Of a stretch of 64,000 bases of DNA, positions 1 through 9,522 are shown in pieces. The translations under genes and the position numbers were made by a program. Numbering within the stretch: position 1 is the stretch's first letter; the number at the start of each line of letters is the position of its first letter. The stretch is from Alloprevotella sp. OH1205_COT-284. GTDB taxonomy: Bacteria > Bacteroidota > Bacteroidia > Bacteroidales > Bacteroidaceae. The stretch spans positions 23,581 to 87,580 of the forward strand of contig NZ_RQYI01000007.1 of assembly GCF_003859795.1 (NCBI RefSeq), in the 5' to 3' direction. The notes below the pieces were generated by a model. It ran no database searches. It had not been told where the DNA came from and worked only from the letters and a program-made list of their open reading frames with translations.

Positions 1-50
1 CACGCAATGATGCTATCCATAAAGTGGTTGAATTTATATTTAAGACCGAG

Positions 51-81
51 CAAAGGTACGAAAAAAACATAGGCAACCCAA
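51..81 (-). promoter_or_regulatory. Bacteroidetes-type promoter reading off the left edge
   Basis: Read on the minus strand, TACCTTTG at 58-51 fits the -7 consensus TAnnTTTG, and a TTG at 81-79 lies 20 bases upstream, matching the usual -33 spacing. It would start a transcript leaving the window to the left. The gene it serves is not visible. Confidence 0.5.
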
Positions 82-169
82 GTGGCCGCCTGCGTTTTGT
101 GGTCTGTTTGCCTGCTTCGGCATTTTTCCGTTGGGCGGAGTGGGGTTAATTGTATTCATGTGGAGAATT

Positions 170-691
170 TTAATTGTCCAAGATAAATATAAGTGCAATA
201 GAACCCACTACTAATAATGCCATGAATAAACAAGCCAAAATACCTATATATTTTCCATATGTTATACCCCTATCGATGAAATCAATTGCATTGGGATAGT
301 CATGATTGTTTATTTTGAGTCTTACTTTAATGATTTCTCTGACATCCGTTAGTCCTTTGTATATGCCTAAGTATAGGAGTACTACACATATAAAAACAAA
401 TATTGTGATGATGCACAAAAATACCGATATGATCATCTTGTTGGAATGATTTATTGAGGTGTTAGATACATATGCTATGATCAATGAGATCATGAAAGTA
501 TAAAAATACACTCCTCGTTCCAATATAAATCGAGCTTCTTTTAGTGAGTCCAATAGGATTAGTAAAAGTAATTTTGTTTTCTCAAAATTACCGTCGGGGG
601 TATCATCGGTAGAGCTCTCTTCTTTTAAAGAGCTCTGCTCCTGTTTTATCTGTTTTAGAATAGAAAATAAAGAAAAAAAGAAATCGGACAT
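170..691 (-). CDS. Hypothetical small membrane protein
   Basis: This 173-residue protein is not recognised as a named family. The N-terminal 60 residues are polar and charged (a stretch rich in Gln, Glu, Ser and Asp at about 15-35). Hydrophobic segments follow at about 61-77, 86-110 and 148-171, so it is probably a three-helix inner-membrane protein. Base composition is clearly more AT-rich than most of the window, as is the non-coding DNA upstream to about 850, which hints at acquired or fast-evolving DNA. No neighbour reads with it. The gene call rests on an uninterrupted frame with sensible membrane topology. Confidence 0.6.
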   Translation of the reverse strand: MSDFFFSLFSILKQIKQEQSSLKEESSTDDTPDGNFEKTKLLLLILLDSLKEARFILERGVYFYTFMISLIIAYVSNTSINHSNKMIISVFLCIITIFVFICVVLLYLGIYKGLTDVREIIKVRLKINNHDYPNAIDFIDRGITYGKYIGILACLFMALLVVGSIALIFILDN

Positions 692-1115
692 AATAGGCTT
701 AAATTAACAACAGCAATATTCTGAATTATTTCTGATTTATTCAAGGAAATCTTAGTTTTTTTATGTTAAGTGTGAAAATGAACGAATTCTTTTCTTGTTT
801 GAACTAATATAAATTAAAGATGATTTTGGAATGATTTTCGGTTTGAAATATTTGTTGTTTTTATGCACGGAGAGAAACGGGATAATTTCGGGCGGAGGGA
901 CAGGATGGATTGAAAGCGACTTTGAAGCGCATGTCTAAGTAGGAGAAGCAGAAAGGAGGAGGATGGCATGCTCTTTCCGTTGGTTAAGTTTTTTTGTGGA
1001 AGATATTGTTTTTCAGTAACTAATTTCTTGATTGGAAGATGATGGAAAAAGACGAATGGAAATCCTATGGCGTGCTTGTTTGGGTTCTGTAAAAATAATA
1101 AAATGTTCAGTTTTT
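692..1115. other. AT-rich intergenic region without a recognisable gene
   Basis: This stretch separates the divergent membrane-protein and AraC-type genes. I see no convincing reading frame, repeat or RNA gene in it. Its right end carries the promoter for the AraC-type gene. Confidence 0.5.
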
Positions 1116-1148
1116 CTTGTTAGGGTACGGAAAAAAAGACTACTTTTG
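1116..1148 (+). promoter_or_regulatory. Promoter of the AraC-type regulator
   Basis: CTTG at 1116-1119 and TACTTTTG at 1141-1148 fit the Bacteroidetes -33/-7 pattern with 21 bases between them. Transcription would start near 1155, giving a leader of about 30 bases before the ATG at 1184. Confidence 0.6.
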
Positions 1149-1183
1149 CAATCTGATTATATTTTTCTATTTTACCTCTTCTT

Positions 1184-2071
1184 ATGAACAAGAACAAAGA
1201 ATATATTCATGTGGCCTTACACGATGTACTTCCCTATGCCAATACGCTGAGTTTGGGCGAAGACGATTTGCTCATCGTTGACGATGTGCGCCGCATAGAT
1301 TTTGAGAACAGGGCTTTGCAGACCGGTTTTTTTACTATCGGCTATTGTACGAGAGGAGAGGCACGTTTCAAACTGAACGGTAGGCAGATGTGTCTGTATC
1401 CCGGATGTCTTTTTGTTTCGTTGGGGCAGCAAGTGATTGAAGACGGGCATTATAGCGATGATTTCCAAGTGGTGGCCGTGTTGCAGAGTCATCAGTTTGT
1501 GCAGGAAATTCTCATGTCGATGCTCAACCTTTGGCCTTATCTGCTGTATTTGCTTGAAAATCCCGTGATCACCCTGCAAGACGAAGAGCAACGGTGGATA
1601 TGGCGCGATTATCTGTTGTTGCTTCAACGCTTGAAAAACAAAACCCACACTTTCCGTCGCGAAGCCATTCTTTCGATTTTGCAGGCTTTCTATTTGGACA
1701 TTTGCCATTTTCTCGAACAGAGATGTTCTCAGCGTTCGACCTCGAACTCGCGCACCTACGATGTATTTTATCGCTTCATGCAGCTGTTGGCACAAAACTA
1801 TAAGCGTGAACGCGAAGTGGCGTGGTATGCCGCGCAACTGCAACTCACACCCAAATATCTCTCAGAGGTGGTGAAGAACGTGAGCGGACGCACCGTCAGC
1901 CAATGGGTTTCGACCGTGGTGGTCATGGAAATCAAGAGTATGCTTCGTAACACCAATTTGAGTGTCAAGGAGATTTCCATAAAAATGAACTTCCCCAATC
2001 AAAGTTTTATGGGAAAATATTTCAAAAACATCACGCAACGCTCGCCGTTGGAATATCGAAAAGAGAAATAA
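1184..2071 (+). CDS. AraC family transcriptional regulator
   Basis: This 295-residue cytoplasmic DNA-binding protein has a cupin-like ligand-sensing half (about 1-185) and a C-terminal AraC-type double helix-turn-helix (about 195-293). The second HTH carries the family pattern around VKEISIKMNF, followed by a Phe-rich recognition segment and the closing SPLEYRK. Length is typical. The effector cannot be inferred, and no obvious target gene is adjacent: upstream is a divergent membrane protein, downstream a strong hairpin. The ATG is chosen because a good promoter lies about 35 bases upstream. Confidence 0.9.
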   Translation: MNKNKEYIHVALHDVLPYANTLSLGEDDLLIVDDVRRIDFENRALQTGFFTIGYCTRGEARFKLNGRQMCLYPGCLFVSLGQQVIEDGHYSDDFQVVAVLQSHQFVQEILMSMLNLWPYLLYLLENPVITLQDEEQRWIWRDYLLLLQRLKNKTHTFRREAILSILQAFYLDICHFLEQRCSQRSTSNSRTYDVFYRFMQLLAQNYKREREVAWYAAQLQLTPKYLSEVVKNVSGRTVSQWVSTVVVMEIKSMLRNTNLSVKEISIKMNFPNQSFMGKYFKNITQRSPLEYRKEK

Positions 2072-2077
2072 TACGAC

Positions 2078-2124
2078 AGTGTCCGATAAAAGTTTTGTTG
2101 TCCGAAAAACTTTTGTCGGACACT
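2078..2124 (+). terminator. Strong hairpin after the AraC-type gene
   Basis: A 19-base stem with one mismatch (2078-2096 pairing with 2106-2124) starts 7 bases after the stop codon. The arms begin AGTGTCCGA and end TCGGACACT, followed by TTTCG. It is probably the transcription terminator. Confidence 0.7.
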
Positions 2125-2250
2125 TTTCGTTGGCAACGCCGCTGTCGGAAAATGTCGGCCGCCGCTCTCCGGAAACGGCATCTTTTCGGAACGACAATTT
2201 CGCTTCTGCCGCTCTGTCGGCCGGTTGCCGTTTCGGTTTTCGGCATGCCT

Positions 2251-2764
2251 CCGATGAAACCGCCCTTTTCGGCCGTTTTCTCCCCTAAGTTTTGTGTTTT
2301 TGCCGTTTTGCCTCCGCTAAATCGGCTATCTTGTTGAATTTCTGCGTGTTTCTTGCGAAGGCAAAGCAGAGGTTTGCCTTCACGGGAATTTGTAATTGTT
2401 TGAAAGTCAGTGTAACTACGGTGAAGGCAAAATACTCTTTTTGCTTCCGCCTCCTTTCACTGTTGCGCGGCGAAAAACGGCCTTTTTCGAGGCTGTGAAA
2501 GCAAAAAAACGAAACAAGGAGTTGATTTACAGTTGTTTGGAGATGCGATCTTTCGTTTTGCCTTCACTTGCCTTCACCGTAAGATGGCTGAAATTCAGCG
2601 ATTTGAATCGTTTAGCGGAGGCAGCGGAAGCAAAAAACAAACACAAGTGTATGCGCGTGCGCGCGAGAGAGGCTGGTCGAGGGGGCTGAAAGGAGGCAGA
2701 TTTCACAGCCTCAGAGGAAGAAAATTCTATCTCCAATGTAGAAATTTCCGCATTGGAGGCAGTG
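2251..2764 (-). repeat. Dispersed ~500-bp palindromic intergenic repeat, copy 1 (inverted)
   Basis: On the minus strand this carries, in order: two to three 21-bp units of the type CCTCnGAGGnAGnAATTTC (2764-2700), an alternating purine-pyrimidine tract at 2669-2648, three hairpin domains built from GTGAAGGCAA and its complement (TTGCCTTCAC), and the terminal motif GGGCGGTTTCATCGG ending at 2251. The order matches the four plus-strand copies at about 12.3, 28.8, 37.9 and 51.9 kb. It lies between the convergent AraC-type gene and dprA. No protein-coding frame runs through it. Confidence 0.85.
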
Positions 2765-2904
2765 TCGTGTCGGGCTGATCTGTTGGGGGAGCGATGGCGA
2801 CGGCTGCGCACGCCCGCAACTTGAAGGCGGGAGCGGGGCAATGCGTATTTGTCGGTGTGGCCGCGTCGTGTGAGGCATGAGGCGCGGGCGGAGCTTTCGA
2901 GATC

Positions 2905-2953
2905 GACAGCCGCATCAAATTTCTGTTCGGAAGTTTGATGCGGCTGTCTTTTG
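2905..2953. terminator. Perfect 15-bp hairpin between convergent genes
   Basis: GACAGCCGCATCAAA (2905-2919) pairs exactly with 2934-2948 and is followed on the plus strand by TTTTGTTTT. It lies 60 bases beyond the dprA stop. It is probably a terminator, possibly used in both directions. Confidence 0.65.
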
Positions 2954-3009
2954 TTTTCGATGGGTGTGAGGGGGGGAAGGGGCGGCGTGGCACGGCGATC
3001 GGTGGGGGC

Positions 3010-4119
3010 TTATCGGGGCAACAGGCGATAGCGTCCGCCGGGGAGCAGGGCGACCACTCCGGTCATTTCGAGTTCAAACAGGTGTGTCTGTATTGTGCCG
3101 AGGTCGAGATTGGTGGCCATGCAAAGCTGGGAAACGGTGAGACCGTCGGTGGGGCGCAGGGCGTCTGCCACTTTTTGCTGTTCGGGCGATAGTTCGGAAA
3201 AGAGATCGAGCTGAACGGCTGCTTTTCGCTTGTTTTTGGGGCTCCACCCGAGCAGGTCGAGCAGATCTTGTGCCGATGTGATCAACTCGGCAGCCCGATC
3301 GCGAATGAGGCGGTTGCACCCCTCGCTGTACGGGTCGTTGGTTCGTCCGGGAAAGGCGCATACCAAGCGGTCGTAGTCCAAGGCCAAATGTGCGGTGATG
3401 AGTGCGCCGCCTTTTTCGGCACTCTCCACAACGACGGTGGCATCGCTCATGCCGGCGACGATGCGGTTTCGGCGCACGAAATGTCCGGCCAAAGGGCGTG
3501 TTTGCGAAACGTATTCCGTCAGTATGCCGCCGCGGTCAATCATCTGCGTGGCCGTGTCGCGATGCAGGGAGGGGTAGATGCGGTCAAGGCCGTGTGCCAA
3601 AACGCCGACGGTGGAGAGGTCGTTGGCCAGACATTCGCGATGAGCATGAATGTCGATGCCATAGGCCAAGCCGCTCACGACGAGCACGTCGGGAAGCAGA
3701 CGGGCAAGGTCGGCGCAGAGCATGCGGCAAAGGTCTTTGCCATAGGGAGTGATGCGCCGGGTACCAACGATCGAGAGCGTGCGAGCGGCATTGAGATCGG
3801 CCGTTCCGCGATAGAAGATGACAGCCGGGGCATCGGGGCATTCTGCCAATCTTCGCGGATAGTCGGGGTGGGTGATCGGAAGGATTTTGATGTTGTGCTT
3901 CTCGCAGAAGGCTAATTCACGCTCGGCGCGGACAAGGGCTTCTCCGGCGTGTTCGGACATCGCTCCCATGAGGTGGCGGCGCATTTGAGGGTGAATTTCC
4001 GATAGTGCGCTTTCAGACGATCGAAAGATGTTTTCGGGCGAGACCGAATGGCGCAGCAGTTCGAGTGTTTGCGCCTGCGTGATGCCGCGCATCAGGGTGA
4101 GAGCAAGGGTGTGGAGCAT
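3010..4119 (-). CDS. dprA: DNA-processing protein DprA
   Basis: DprA binds incoming single-stranded DNA and loads RecA during natural transformation, in the cytoplasm. The 369-residue protein has the Rossmann-like DprA core: SIVGTRR at 116-122 followed by PYG, then SGLAYGIDIHAH at about 148-160, and a later segment VVESAEKGGALITA. A C-terminal winged helix (about 315-367) ends in GGRYRLL. Length and domain order are typical. It is the last gene of a likely pgi-HAD-dprA transcript, 33 bases after the HAD gene. With the ComEA-like protein at 18.3 kb it suggests possible competence. Confidence 0.95.
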   Translation of the reverse strand: MLHTLALTLMRGITQAQTLELLRHSVSPENIFRSSESALSEIHPQMRRHLMGAMSEHAGEALVRAERELAFCEKHNIKILPITHPDYPRRLAECPDAPAVIFYRGTADLNAARTLSIVGTRRITPYGKDLCRMLCADLARLLPDVLVVSGLAYGIDIHAHRECLANDLSTVGVLAHGLDRIYPSLHRDTATQMIDRGGILTEYVSQTRPLAGHFVRRNRIVAGMSDATVVVESAEKGGALITAHLALDYDRLVCAFPGRTNDPYSEGCNRLIRDRAAELITSAQDLLDLLGWSPKNKRKAAVQLDLFSELSPEQQKVADALRPTDGLTVSQLCMATNLDLGTIQTHLFELEMTGVVALLPGGRYRLLPR

Positions 4120-4152
4120 GGAGGGGGGCGTTTTCCGGTAGCCGTGAACGGA

Positions 4153-4968
4153 CTAACGAGGAGTGAGATGTTTGCGCAACATTGTCCAGTTTTCGCCCAA
4201 TGCCGACATGGAGGGAAAGAGCAGAGAAGCCCCTTCTCGGAGTAATGCCGATTCGGGCAACGGGCCTGTGTTTACACCGATGGTGAAGATACCGGCTGCC
4301 ACGGCGGCACGCACGCCGAGGGGGGCGTTTTCGACCACGACGGCTTCCCACGGACGCAGGCCGCCGGCGGGGAGTTGCAGGGCGGCGGCCGATTTTTCGA
4401 GCCCCATGAGGTAGGGCTCGGGGTGGGGTTTGCCGTGGCGCACGTCGAGCGAAGACACTGTGCGTTCCGGTGCAAAAAATCCGGGATAGTGAGTAGTGAG
4501 CCTTTCGAGCAGACTGGCTTGTCCGCTGCCTGTCACGACGGCGATGAGCAGGCCGTCGTCGGCCACTTGCTGCAACACTTCCTGCGCTCCCTGCATTTTG
4601 GGGGCTTCCGGCCGTGTGTTGAATTCTTCACACTTGCGGGCATAGATCCGTTCTACTTCTTGGGGCGTTGTGTCACGTCCGAATTGTCTTTGCGTGAGCA
4701 CGTTGATGGTGGTGTATGCCGTTCGGCCTTCGTTCATGTAGGCGTCTTCTTCGGTCATGTGCAATCCAAACTCGCTGCATACCTTCGCCCACGATGCGGC
4801 GTGGCCTTTCATCGAGTCGAACAACACGCCGTCCATGTCGAACAGCACGGCTTTGACGGGCAGGCGACCGGCGGCGGTGTCGAAGCCTTCGGCACGGGCT
4901 TCGGCGGCCGATTGGGGGTGTGCCTCCCAGTATTGCCGTATGGATTTTAGGATGAGTTCTTGTGTCAT
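4153..4968 (-). CDS. HAD-superfamily sugar-phosphatase/phosphomutase-like hydrolase
   Basis: This 271-residue cytoplasmic enzyme of the beta-phosphoglucomutase-like HAD branch has motif I LFDMDGVLFDS (nucleophile D44, acid/base D46), the motif II segment VVTGSG, the Lys region HGKPHPEPYLMG and the motif III/IV segment VVVENAPLGV. It probably hydrolyses a phosphosugar; the exact substrate cannot be read from sequence. An unusual N-terminal extension of about 36 residues precedes the HAD fold. It sits 65 bases after pgi, which suggests a role in sugar-phosphate housekeeping. Confidence 0.85.
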   Translation of the reverse strand: MTQELILKSIRQYWEAHPQSAAEARAEGFDTAAGRLPVKAVLFDMDGVLFDSMKGHAASWAKVCSEFGLHMTEEDAYMNEGRTAYTTINVLTQRQFGRDTTPQEVERIYARKCEEFNTRPEAPKMQGAQEVLQQVADDGLLIAVVTGSGQASLLERLTTHYPGFFAPERTVSSLDVRHGKPHPEPYLMGLEKSAAALQLPAGGLRPWEAVVVENAPLGVRAAVAAGIFTIGVNTGPLPESALLREGASLLFPSMSALGENWTMLRKHLTPR

Positions 4969-5033
4969 AGATAGAAAACCATCGACCCACCCCGAAGTCG
5001 GGGAGGGTCGAGAGCGATAAAAAGTGTGAGAGA

Positions 5034-6365
5034 TCAGAGGCGTGCTTTGAGGGCTTCGGTTTCGGCTTCGTAGCCGGGCTTGCCGAGCAGGGCAAACATG
5101 TTCTTTTTGTAAGCCTCCACGCCGGGTTGGTCGAAGGGATTGACGTTGAGCAGCAAACCGCTGATGCCACAGGCGCGTTCAAAGAAGTAGATGAGCTGTC
5201 CGAGGTAGTACTCGTTGAGTTCGGGCATGACGATGCGCAGGTTGGGCACTCCGCCGTCGACGTGCGCCAAAAGGGTGCCGAGCTCTGCCATTTTGTTGAC
5301 TTCGTCCACGCGTTTTCCGGCCAAGAAGTTGAGGCCGTCGAGGTTTTCCTCGTCGTGGGGCACGAGCACGGTGTGACGAGGTTTTTCCACCGAAATGACG
5401 GTTTCAAAAATGGTGCGTTCGCCCTCTTGTATCCACTGTCCCATGGAGTGGAGGTCGGTGGTGAAATCGACTGCGGCGGGGAAGATGCCCACGCCGTCCT
5501 TGCCTTCGCTTTCGCCGTAGAGCTGTTTCCACCACTCGTTCATGAAGTGGAGTTTGGGCTGATAGTTGACGAGGATTTCAATCTTCTTTCCGGCACGATA
5601 GAGGGCGTTGCGCACGGCGGCATATCGGGTGGCGATGTTGTCGTCGGAGCTGCATTCGGCTTCCATGTCGGCGGCTCCTTTGACCAAGGCGTCGAGGTCG
5701 AAACCGGCGCAGGCAATGGGGAGAAGGCCGACGGGGGTGAGCACTGAGAAGCGGCCGCCCACGTTGTCGGGAATGACGAAGGAGGTGTAGCCCTCTTGGT
5801 CGGCGGTGGTGCGTGCTGCGCCTTTGGCGGCATCGGTCACGGCCACGATCACCTTGCGCGCCGTTTCTTTGCCGCGTTGGTCTTCGCATTGCTTTTTGAG
5901 CAGGCGGAAGGCGAGAGCGGTTTCGGTGGTGGTGCCGCTCTTGGAGATGTTGATCACGCCGAACTTGCGGTGGCGGAGATAGGCCGAGAGTTCGGCAAGA
6001 TAGTCTTCGCCGATGTTGTTTCCGGCAAAGAGCATGATGGGGTTGCTGCCGTCGTTGGCGAGCCATTCAAACTGGTTGCCGAGGGCTTCGATCACGGCAC
6101 GCGCGCCGAGATACGAACCGCCGATGCCGGCCACAACGATCGTGTCGCAGTGTTCGCGCAGCGTGGCGGCACAGGCTTTGATTTCGGCCAAAAAGTCGGG
6201 GGTGATGCCCGACGGCAGGTGCATCCAACCGAGGAAGTCGTTGCCGGGGCAGGTTTGTTGTTCGAGAGCTTGTTGGGCAGCCGGAACGGCGGCTTTCACT
6301 TCGTCAAGCAGGCCTTCGGGCAAGAAAGCGGTGGCTTTGTCGAGTTCTAAGCGAATAGCATTCAT
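5034..6365 (-). CDS. pgi: Glucose-6-phosphate isomerase
   Basis: Interconverts glucose-6-phosphate and fructose-6-phosphate in glycolysis and gluconeogenesis. The 443-residue length matches the short bacterial form. Visible family features are [16 protein letters not shown] near 77-92, the phosphosugar-binding [10 protein letters not shown] near 140, the region [15 protein letters not shown], and a C-terminal segment [17 protein letters not shown]. It is the first gene of a likely minus-strand transcript with the HAD phosphatase and dprA. A promoter of the right type lies about 175 bases upstream. Confidence 0.95.
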   Translation of the reverse strand: MNAIRLELDKATAFLPEGLLDEVKAAVPAAQQALEQQTCPGNDFLGWMHLPSGITPDFLAEIKACAATLREHCDTIVVAGIGGSYLGARAVIEALGNQFEWLANDGSNPIMLFAGNNIGEDYLAELSAYLRHRKFGVINISKSGTTTETALAFRLLKKQCEDQRGKETARKVIVAVTDAAKGAARTTADQEGYTSFVIPDNVGGRFSVLTPVGLLPIACAGFDLDALVKGAADMEAECSSDDNIATRYAAVRNALYRAGKKIEILVNYQPKLHFMNEWWKQLYGESEGKDGVGIFPAAVDFTTDLHSMGQWIQEGERTIFETVISVEKPRHTVLVPHDEENLDGLNFLAGKRVDEVNKMAELGTLLAHVDGGVPNLRIVMPELNEYYLGQLIYFFERACGISGLLLNVNPFDQPGVEAYKKNMFALLGKPGYEAETEALKARL

Positions 6366-6540
6366 GTTTTTGTGTGAGATCGTTAAGTTCTATATGGTTG
6401 TGTCGGTTTCTCGCCGGGACTTCTCGGCGGTGTTTTCGGCGGAGATCTCCGAAAGGGCGAAAGCGATCGGCGAGAGAGAAAGGGCGGCGAAATGATGTTT
6501 CGGCATCAACGGAGTTGCGAAAAATCAGCTTTCGGCCGAA

Positions 6541-6571
6541 CAAAATTACATATAGTTTGCCGCCGAACCAA
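6541..6571 (-). promoter_or_regulatory. Promoter upstream of pgi
   Basis: On the minus strand TAATTTTG at 6548-6541 fits TAnnTTTG, with a TTG at 6571-6569 exactly 20 bases upstream. This would give a leader of about 170 bases before the pgi ATG at 6365. Confidence 0.5.
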
Positions 6572-6723
6572 GCGTTTGCCGATAAAAACGGCCTATGATT
6601 GAGGATTATGCGCCTTGTTGCTTTCGCCGATTGGCAACGAATGAAAACAACGGCCGGAAGGCCGTGCCAAAATGTGATTTTTGACGCGGCCTCCCGACGT
6701 AGGGTGAAAGTGGGTGTTTGGGA

Positions 6724-9186
6724 TCAGATGAAGAGGTTCAGACCGGCTTGTTCGGCGCGTTCCATGTAGGTCGCCACGCCGCCGATGCCGACGCCGTCGA
6801 GCAGTTCTTCCGAAGAAATGCCCATCATGTCCATCGACATCTGGCAGGCAATAAACTCCACGCCGTTGTCCAGAGCCTGTTGGCGCAACTCCTCCAACTG
6901 GCTGACGCCTTTGCGCCTCATGATGTGGCGCATGAGGCGGTCGCCGATGCCGAGCATACTCATTTTCGACATGTGCAGGCTGCGCGAGTCGGCCGGCAGC
7001 ATCCACGAGAACATCTTGCCGAAGATGTCTTTTTCCACGATGGGCTTGTTTTCTTTCTTGATGACGTTCAAGCCCCAAAAAGTAAAGAAAATTGATACGG
7101 GAGTGCCGGTTGCGGCTGCGCCGTTGGCCAACACAAAAGTGGCCAGAGCCTTGTCGAGATCATCGGAAAACATGATGAACGTTTTTCCCTTTCCGCGTGT
7201 CGGTTCTCCGATGATGCAACTCGTGGATGGGCGTTTTTCGATCTCTACGATAAACGTACCCTTTTCTTCTCGTCGTCCGATGAGTTCGTGCCCCGTGCTC
7301 TTGCACCACGCCCGGGCATCTCGTGCAAAGCCGGGGTCGGTGGCGTGTACTTCGAGGTGTGCGCCCACGGGGGCATTGTCTACGGCTTTTTTCAACTGCA
7401 AGATCGGGCCGGGGCATTGCAAACCGCAGGCATCGACCTTGATGACTTCGGCGGCCGGTGCGCCGCAGGGCTTGCACGGTGCGCAAATGGCAGAGGCGCA
7501 GGCGTCGGCACACAGTTCCGAAACGTGCTTGGTGACCGTGGAATAGAGCTTGTAGCCACCCGAAAGGTTGCGTACGTCCGAGAAGCCGCGCGAAAGGAGA
7601 ATGCGCTGGGCGAGATAGCCGCGCAAACCTATGGCGCAGAAAATGATGATGCGCTTGTCGCGCGGAACTTCGTCGAGGCGGTCGCGCAAATCGTCGAGCG
7701 GTATGTTTGTCGCCCCTTCGATAGTGCCGAGGGCAAACTCTTCGGCGGTGCGCACGTCGAGCAGCAGGGTGTCTTTGCGTGCTTCGGGAGTTTGTCGGGC
7801 AAGGGCTTGCAGCTCGTGCCAATAGACCACGGGCATTTTGCCGTTGAGAATGTTCATACCCGTATAGGCTGCAATGGCCACGGGGTCTTTGGCCGAGGAG
7901 AAGGGCGGGGCATAGCAGTGTTCCGTTTCGAGGAGGTCGTGCAAAGTGCCTTTTCGCTTGATGATTTGTGCGATTTGGTCGATGCGCTTGTCCACGCCGT
8001 CAGTTCCCACGCATTGTGCGCCGTAGATGCGTCCGTCGGTGGGCGAGAACGTGAGTTTCAGCGTGAGCGGACAAGCTCCGGGGTAGTATCCGGCGTGCGA
8101 TCCCGATTGCGTGGTGCTGCTCAGGTAGTCGATGCCTTCGCGCTTCAAGGCTTTGGCCGGCAGGCCGGTGGCTGCCACGGTGATGTCAAAGATCTTGGCA
8201 ATGGCCGTTCCGATGGAGCCTTCGTAGGTGAGGTGATTGCCTTGCACCATGTTGTCGGCCACGATGCGGCCTTGTCGGTTGGCCGGGCCGGCGAGGAAGT
8301 TGAGCCACGGCTTTCCGGTGACGGGGTGGGTGAACTCGATCGCGTCGCCCACGGCATACACGTCCTTGGCCGAGGTTTCGAGATATTCATTGACTTTGAT
8401 GCCTCGTTCGCCGAGAGCAATGCCGGCCATTTGTGCCAATTCCGTGGACGGCCGCACGCCGATGGAGAGCAATACGAGGTCGGCCGCGATGCAACGTCCG
8501 TCGCCGAGGCAAACCGAAAGGCGGTCGCCGTTTTGCTCGAAACGCTCGACGGCGGTTTCGAGATGAAGATTTACGCCGCGCTCCGCCAAATGCTGGTGTG
8601 CATAAGAGGCGATGGAGAAATCGACAGGTGCCAACACCTGATTGCCCATTTCCACAAGGCTCACTTCGATACCTGCCGCGTGGAGATTTTCGGCCATTTC
8701 AAGACCGATAAATCCGCCGCCCACCACCACGGCCTGTTTCACTCCGCCACGGTCGATGTATTGTTTGATGCGGTCAGTGTCGTCGACGTTGCGCAGTGTG
8801 AAGATGCCGGGCAGGTCGATGCCGGGCAGGGGCGGGCGAACGGGCACTGCACCGGGCGAAAGCAGGAGCTTGTCGTAGCTTTCGGTGTATTGGCTGCCGT
8901 CGGCACGGCGAACGGTCACTTGTTTTTGTGCGGTGTCGATGGCCACGGCCTCGTTTTCGGGGCGCACGTCGATGGCAAACCGTCTGCCGAAACTTTCGGG
9001 TGTTTGGAGAAAGAGCTTGTCGCGTTCGGCAATGGTGCCGCCGATGTAGTAGGGCAGTCCGCAGTTGGCATAGGAAATATATTTTCCTTTTTCGAGCAAT
9101 ATGATGTCGGCAAATTCGTCCGAACGGCGTATTCTTGCGGCGGCGGTGGCTCCTCCGGCCACGCCTCCGATGATGATGTGTTTCAA
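6724..9186 (-). CDS. CoA-disulfide reductase-like / rhodanese / TusA / DsrE fusion
   Basis: This 820-residue cytoplasmic protein joins four sulfur-handling modules. Residues 1 to about 445 are an FAD/NAD(P)H disulfide oxidoreductase: FAD-binding GGVAGGATAAARIRR, redox cysteine in YANCGLPYYIGG (about 43), NAD-binding VVVGGGFIGLEMAEN. About 455-550 is a rhodanese with catalytic Cys in FCAIGLRG. About 580-655 is a TusA-like domain with CGLQCPGP. About 665-820 is a DsrE/DsrF-like domain opening with FIMFSDDLDKALATF. The layout suggests persulfide or polysulfide reduction and sulfur relay. Natural substrates are unknown. It is monocistronic with its own promoter. Confidence 0.9.
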   Translation of the reverse strand: MKHIIIGGVAGGATAAARIRRSDEFADIILLEKGKYISYANCGLPYYIGGTIAERDKLFLQTPESFGRRFAIDVRPENEAVAIDTAQKQVTVRRADGSQYTESYDKLLLSPGAVPVRPPLPGIDLPGIFTLRNVDDTDRIKQYIDRGGVKQAVVVGGGFIGLEMAENLHAAGIEVSLVEMGNQVLAPVDFSIASYAHQHLAERGVNLHLETAVERFEQNGDRLSVCLGDGRCIAADLVLLSIGVRPSTELAQMAGIALGERGIKVNEYLETSAKDVYAVGDAIEFTHPVTGKPWLNFLAGPANRQGRIVADNMVQGNHLTYEGSIGTAIAKIFDITVAATGLPAKALKREGIDYLSSTTQSGSHAGYYPGACPLTLKLTFSPTDGRIYGAQCVGTDGVDKRIDQIAQIIKRKGTLHDLLETEHCYAPPFSSAKDPVAIAAYTGMNILNGKMPVVYWHELQALARQTPEARKDTLLLDVRTAEEFALGTIEGATNIPLDDLRDRLDEVPRDKRIIIFCAIGLRGYLAQRILLSRGFSDVRNLSGGYKLYSTVTKHVSELCADACASAICAPCKPCGAPAAEVIKVDACGLQCPGPILQLKKAVDNAPVGAHLEVHATDPGFARDARAWCKSTGHELIGRREEKGTFIVEIEKRPSTSCIIGEPTRGKGKTFIMFSDDLDKALATFVLANGAAATGTPVSIFFTFWGLNVIKKENKPIVEKDIFGKMFSWMLPADSRSLHMSKMSMLGIGDRLMRHIMRRKGVSQLEELRQQALDNGVEFIACQMSMDMMGISSEELLDGVGIGGVATYMERAEQAGLNLFI

Positions 9187-9217
9187 GAGTTTGGGGATTT
9201 ATGAGTGAATGATGACG

Positions 9218-9247
9218 CAAAGATAGCGATTAAAATCGAAACACAAA
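9218..9247 (-). promoter_or_regulatory. Promoter of the four-domain sulfur oxidoreductase
   Basis: On the minus strand TATCTTTG at 9225-9218 is a perfect -7 match, with TTTG at 9247-9244, 18 bases upstream. The predicted start lies about 25 bases before the ATG at 9186. Confidence 0.65.
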
Positions 9248-9522
9248 TATTGTATATCTTCCTTTGTCAAGTTTTTCCTTGATAATCGAGCGATAATCTG
9301 CTCTTGAAATGTTCGGAACTCAAACAAAACGCCCATAATTCATCGGCAAAGGTTTTGTTCGTTGGCTAAGTTTGGGTAATTTAGCGGGTCACAAATTCAA
9401 TAAGGGACAATTCTCCCGAGGGCAACTTTTCGGAGCAGGGAGCAACCTTTGCCGCCGTTCGATTTTGGTTTTATTGATATTTGGGCATGCAGTCATTGGG
9501 ATATGGTCGTATCTATATTATA
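9248..9522. other. Intergenic region before the sigma-barrel gene
   Basis: The stretch separates two divergent genes. It has a near-consensus -7 box GATATTTG at 9476-9483 (7 of 8 positions) but no well-spaced -33 partner. Nothing else is recognised in it. Confidence 0.45.

Noticed and set aside
2079..2841. Several short overlapping frames within repeat copy 1
   Set aside because: They follow the hairpin repeats, differ between copies and are not conserved as protein; the DNA structure explains the region.
7288..9204. A 638-codon plus-strand open frame opposite the four-domain oxidoreductase
   Set aside because: It is a shadow of codon bias: no domain, unlikely composition, and the minus-strand gene has several intact active sites and a promoter.
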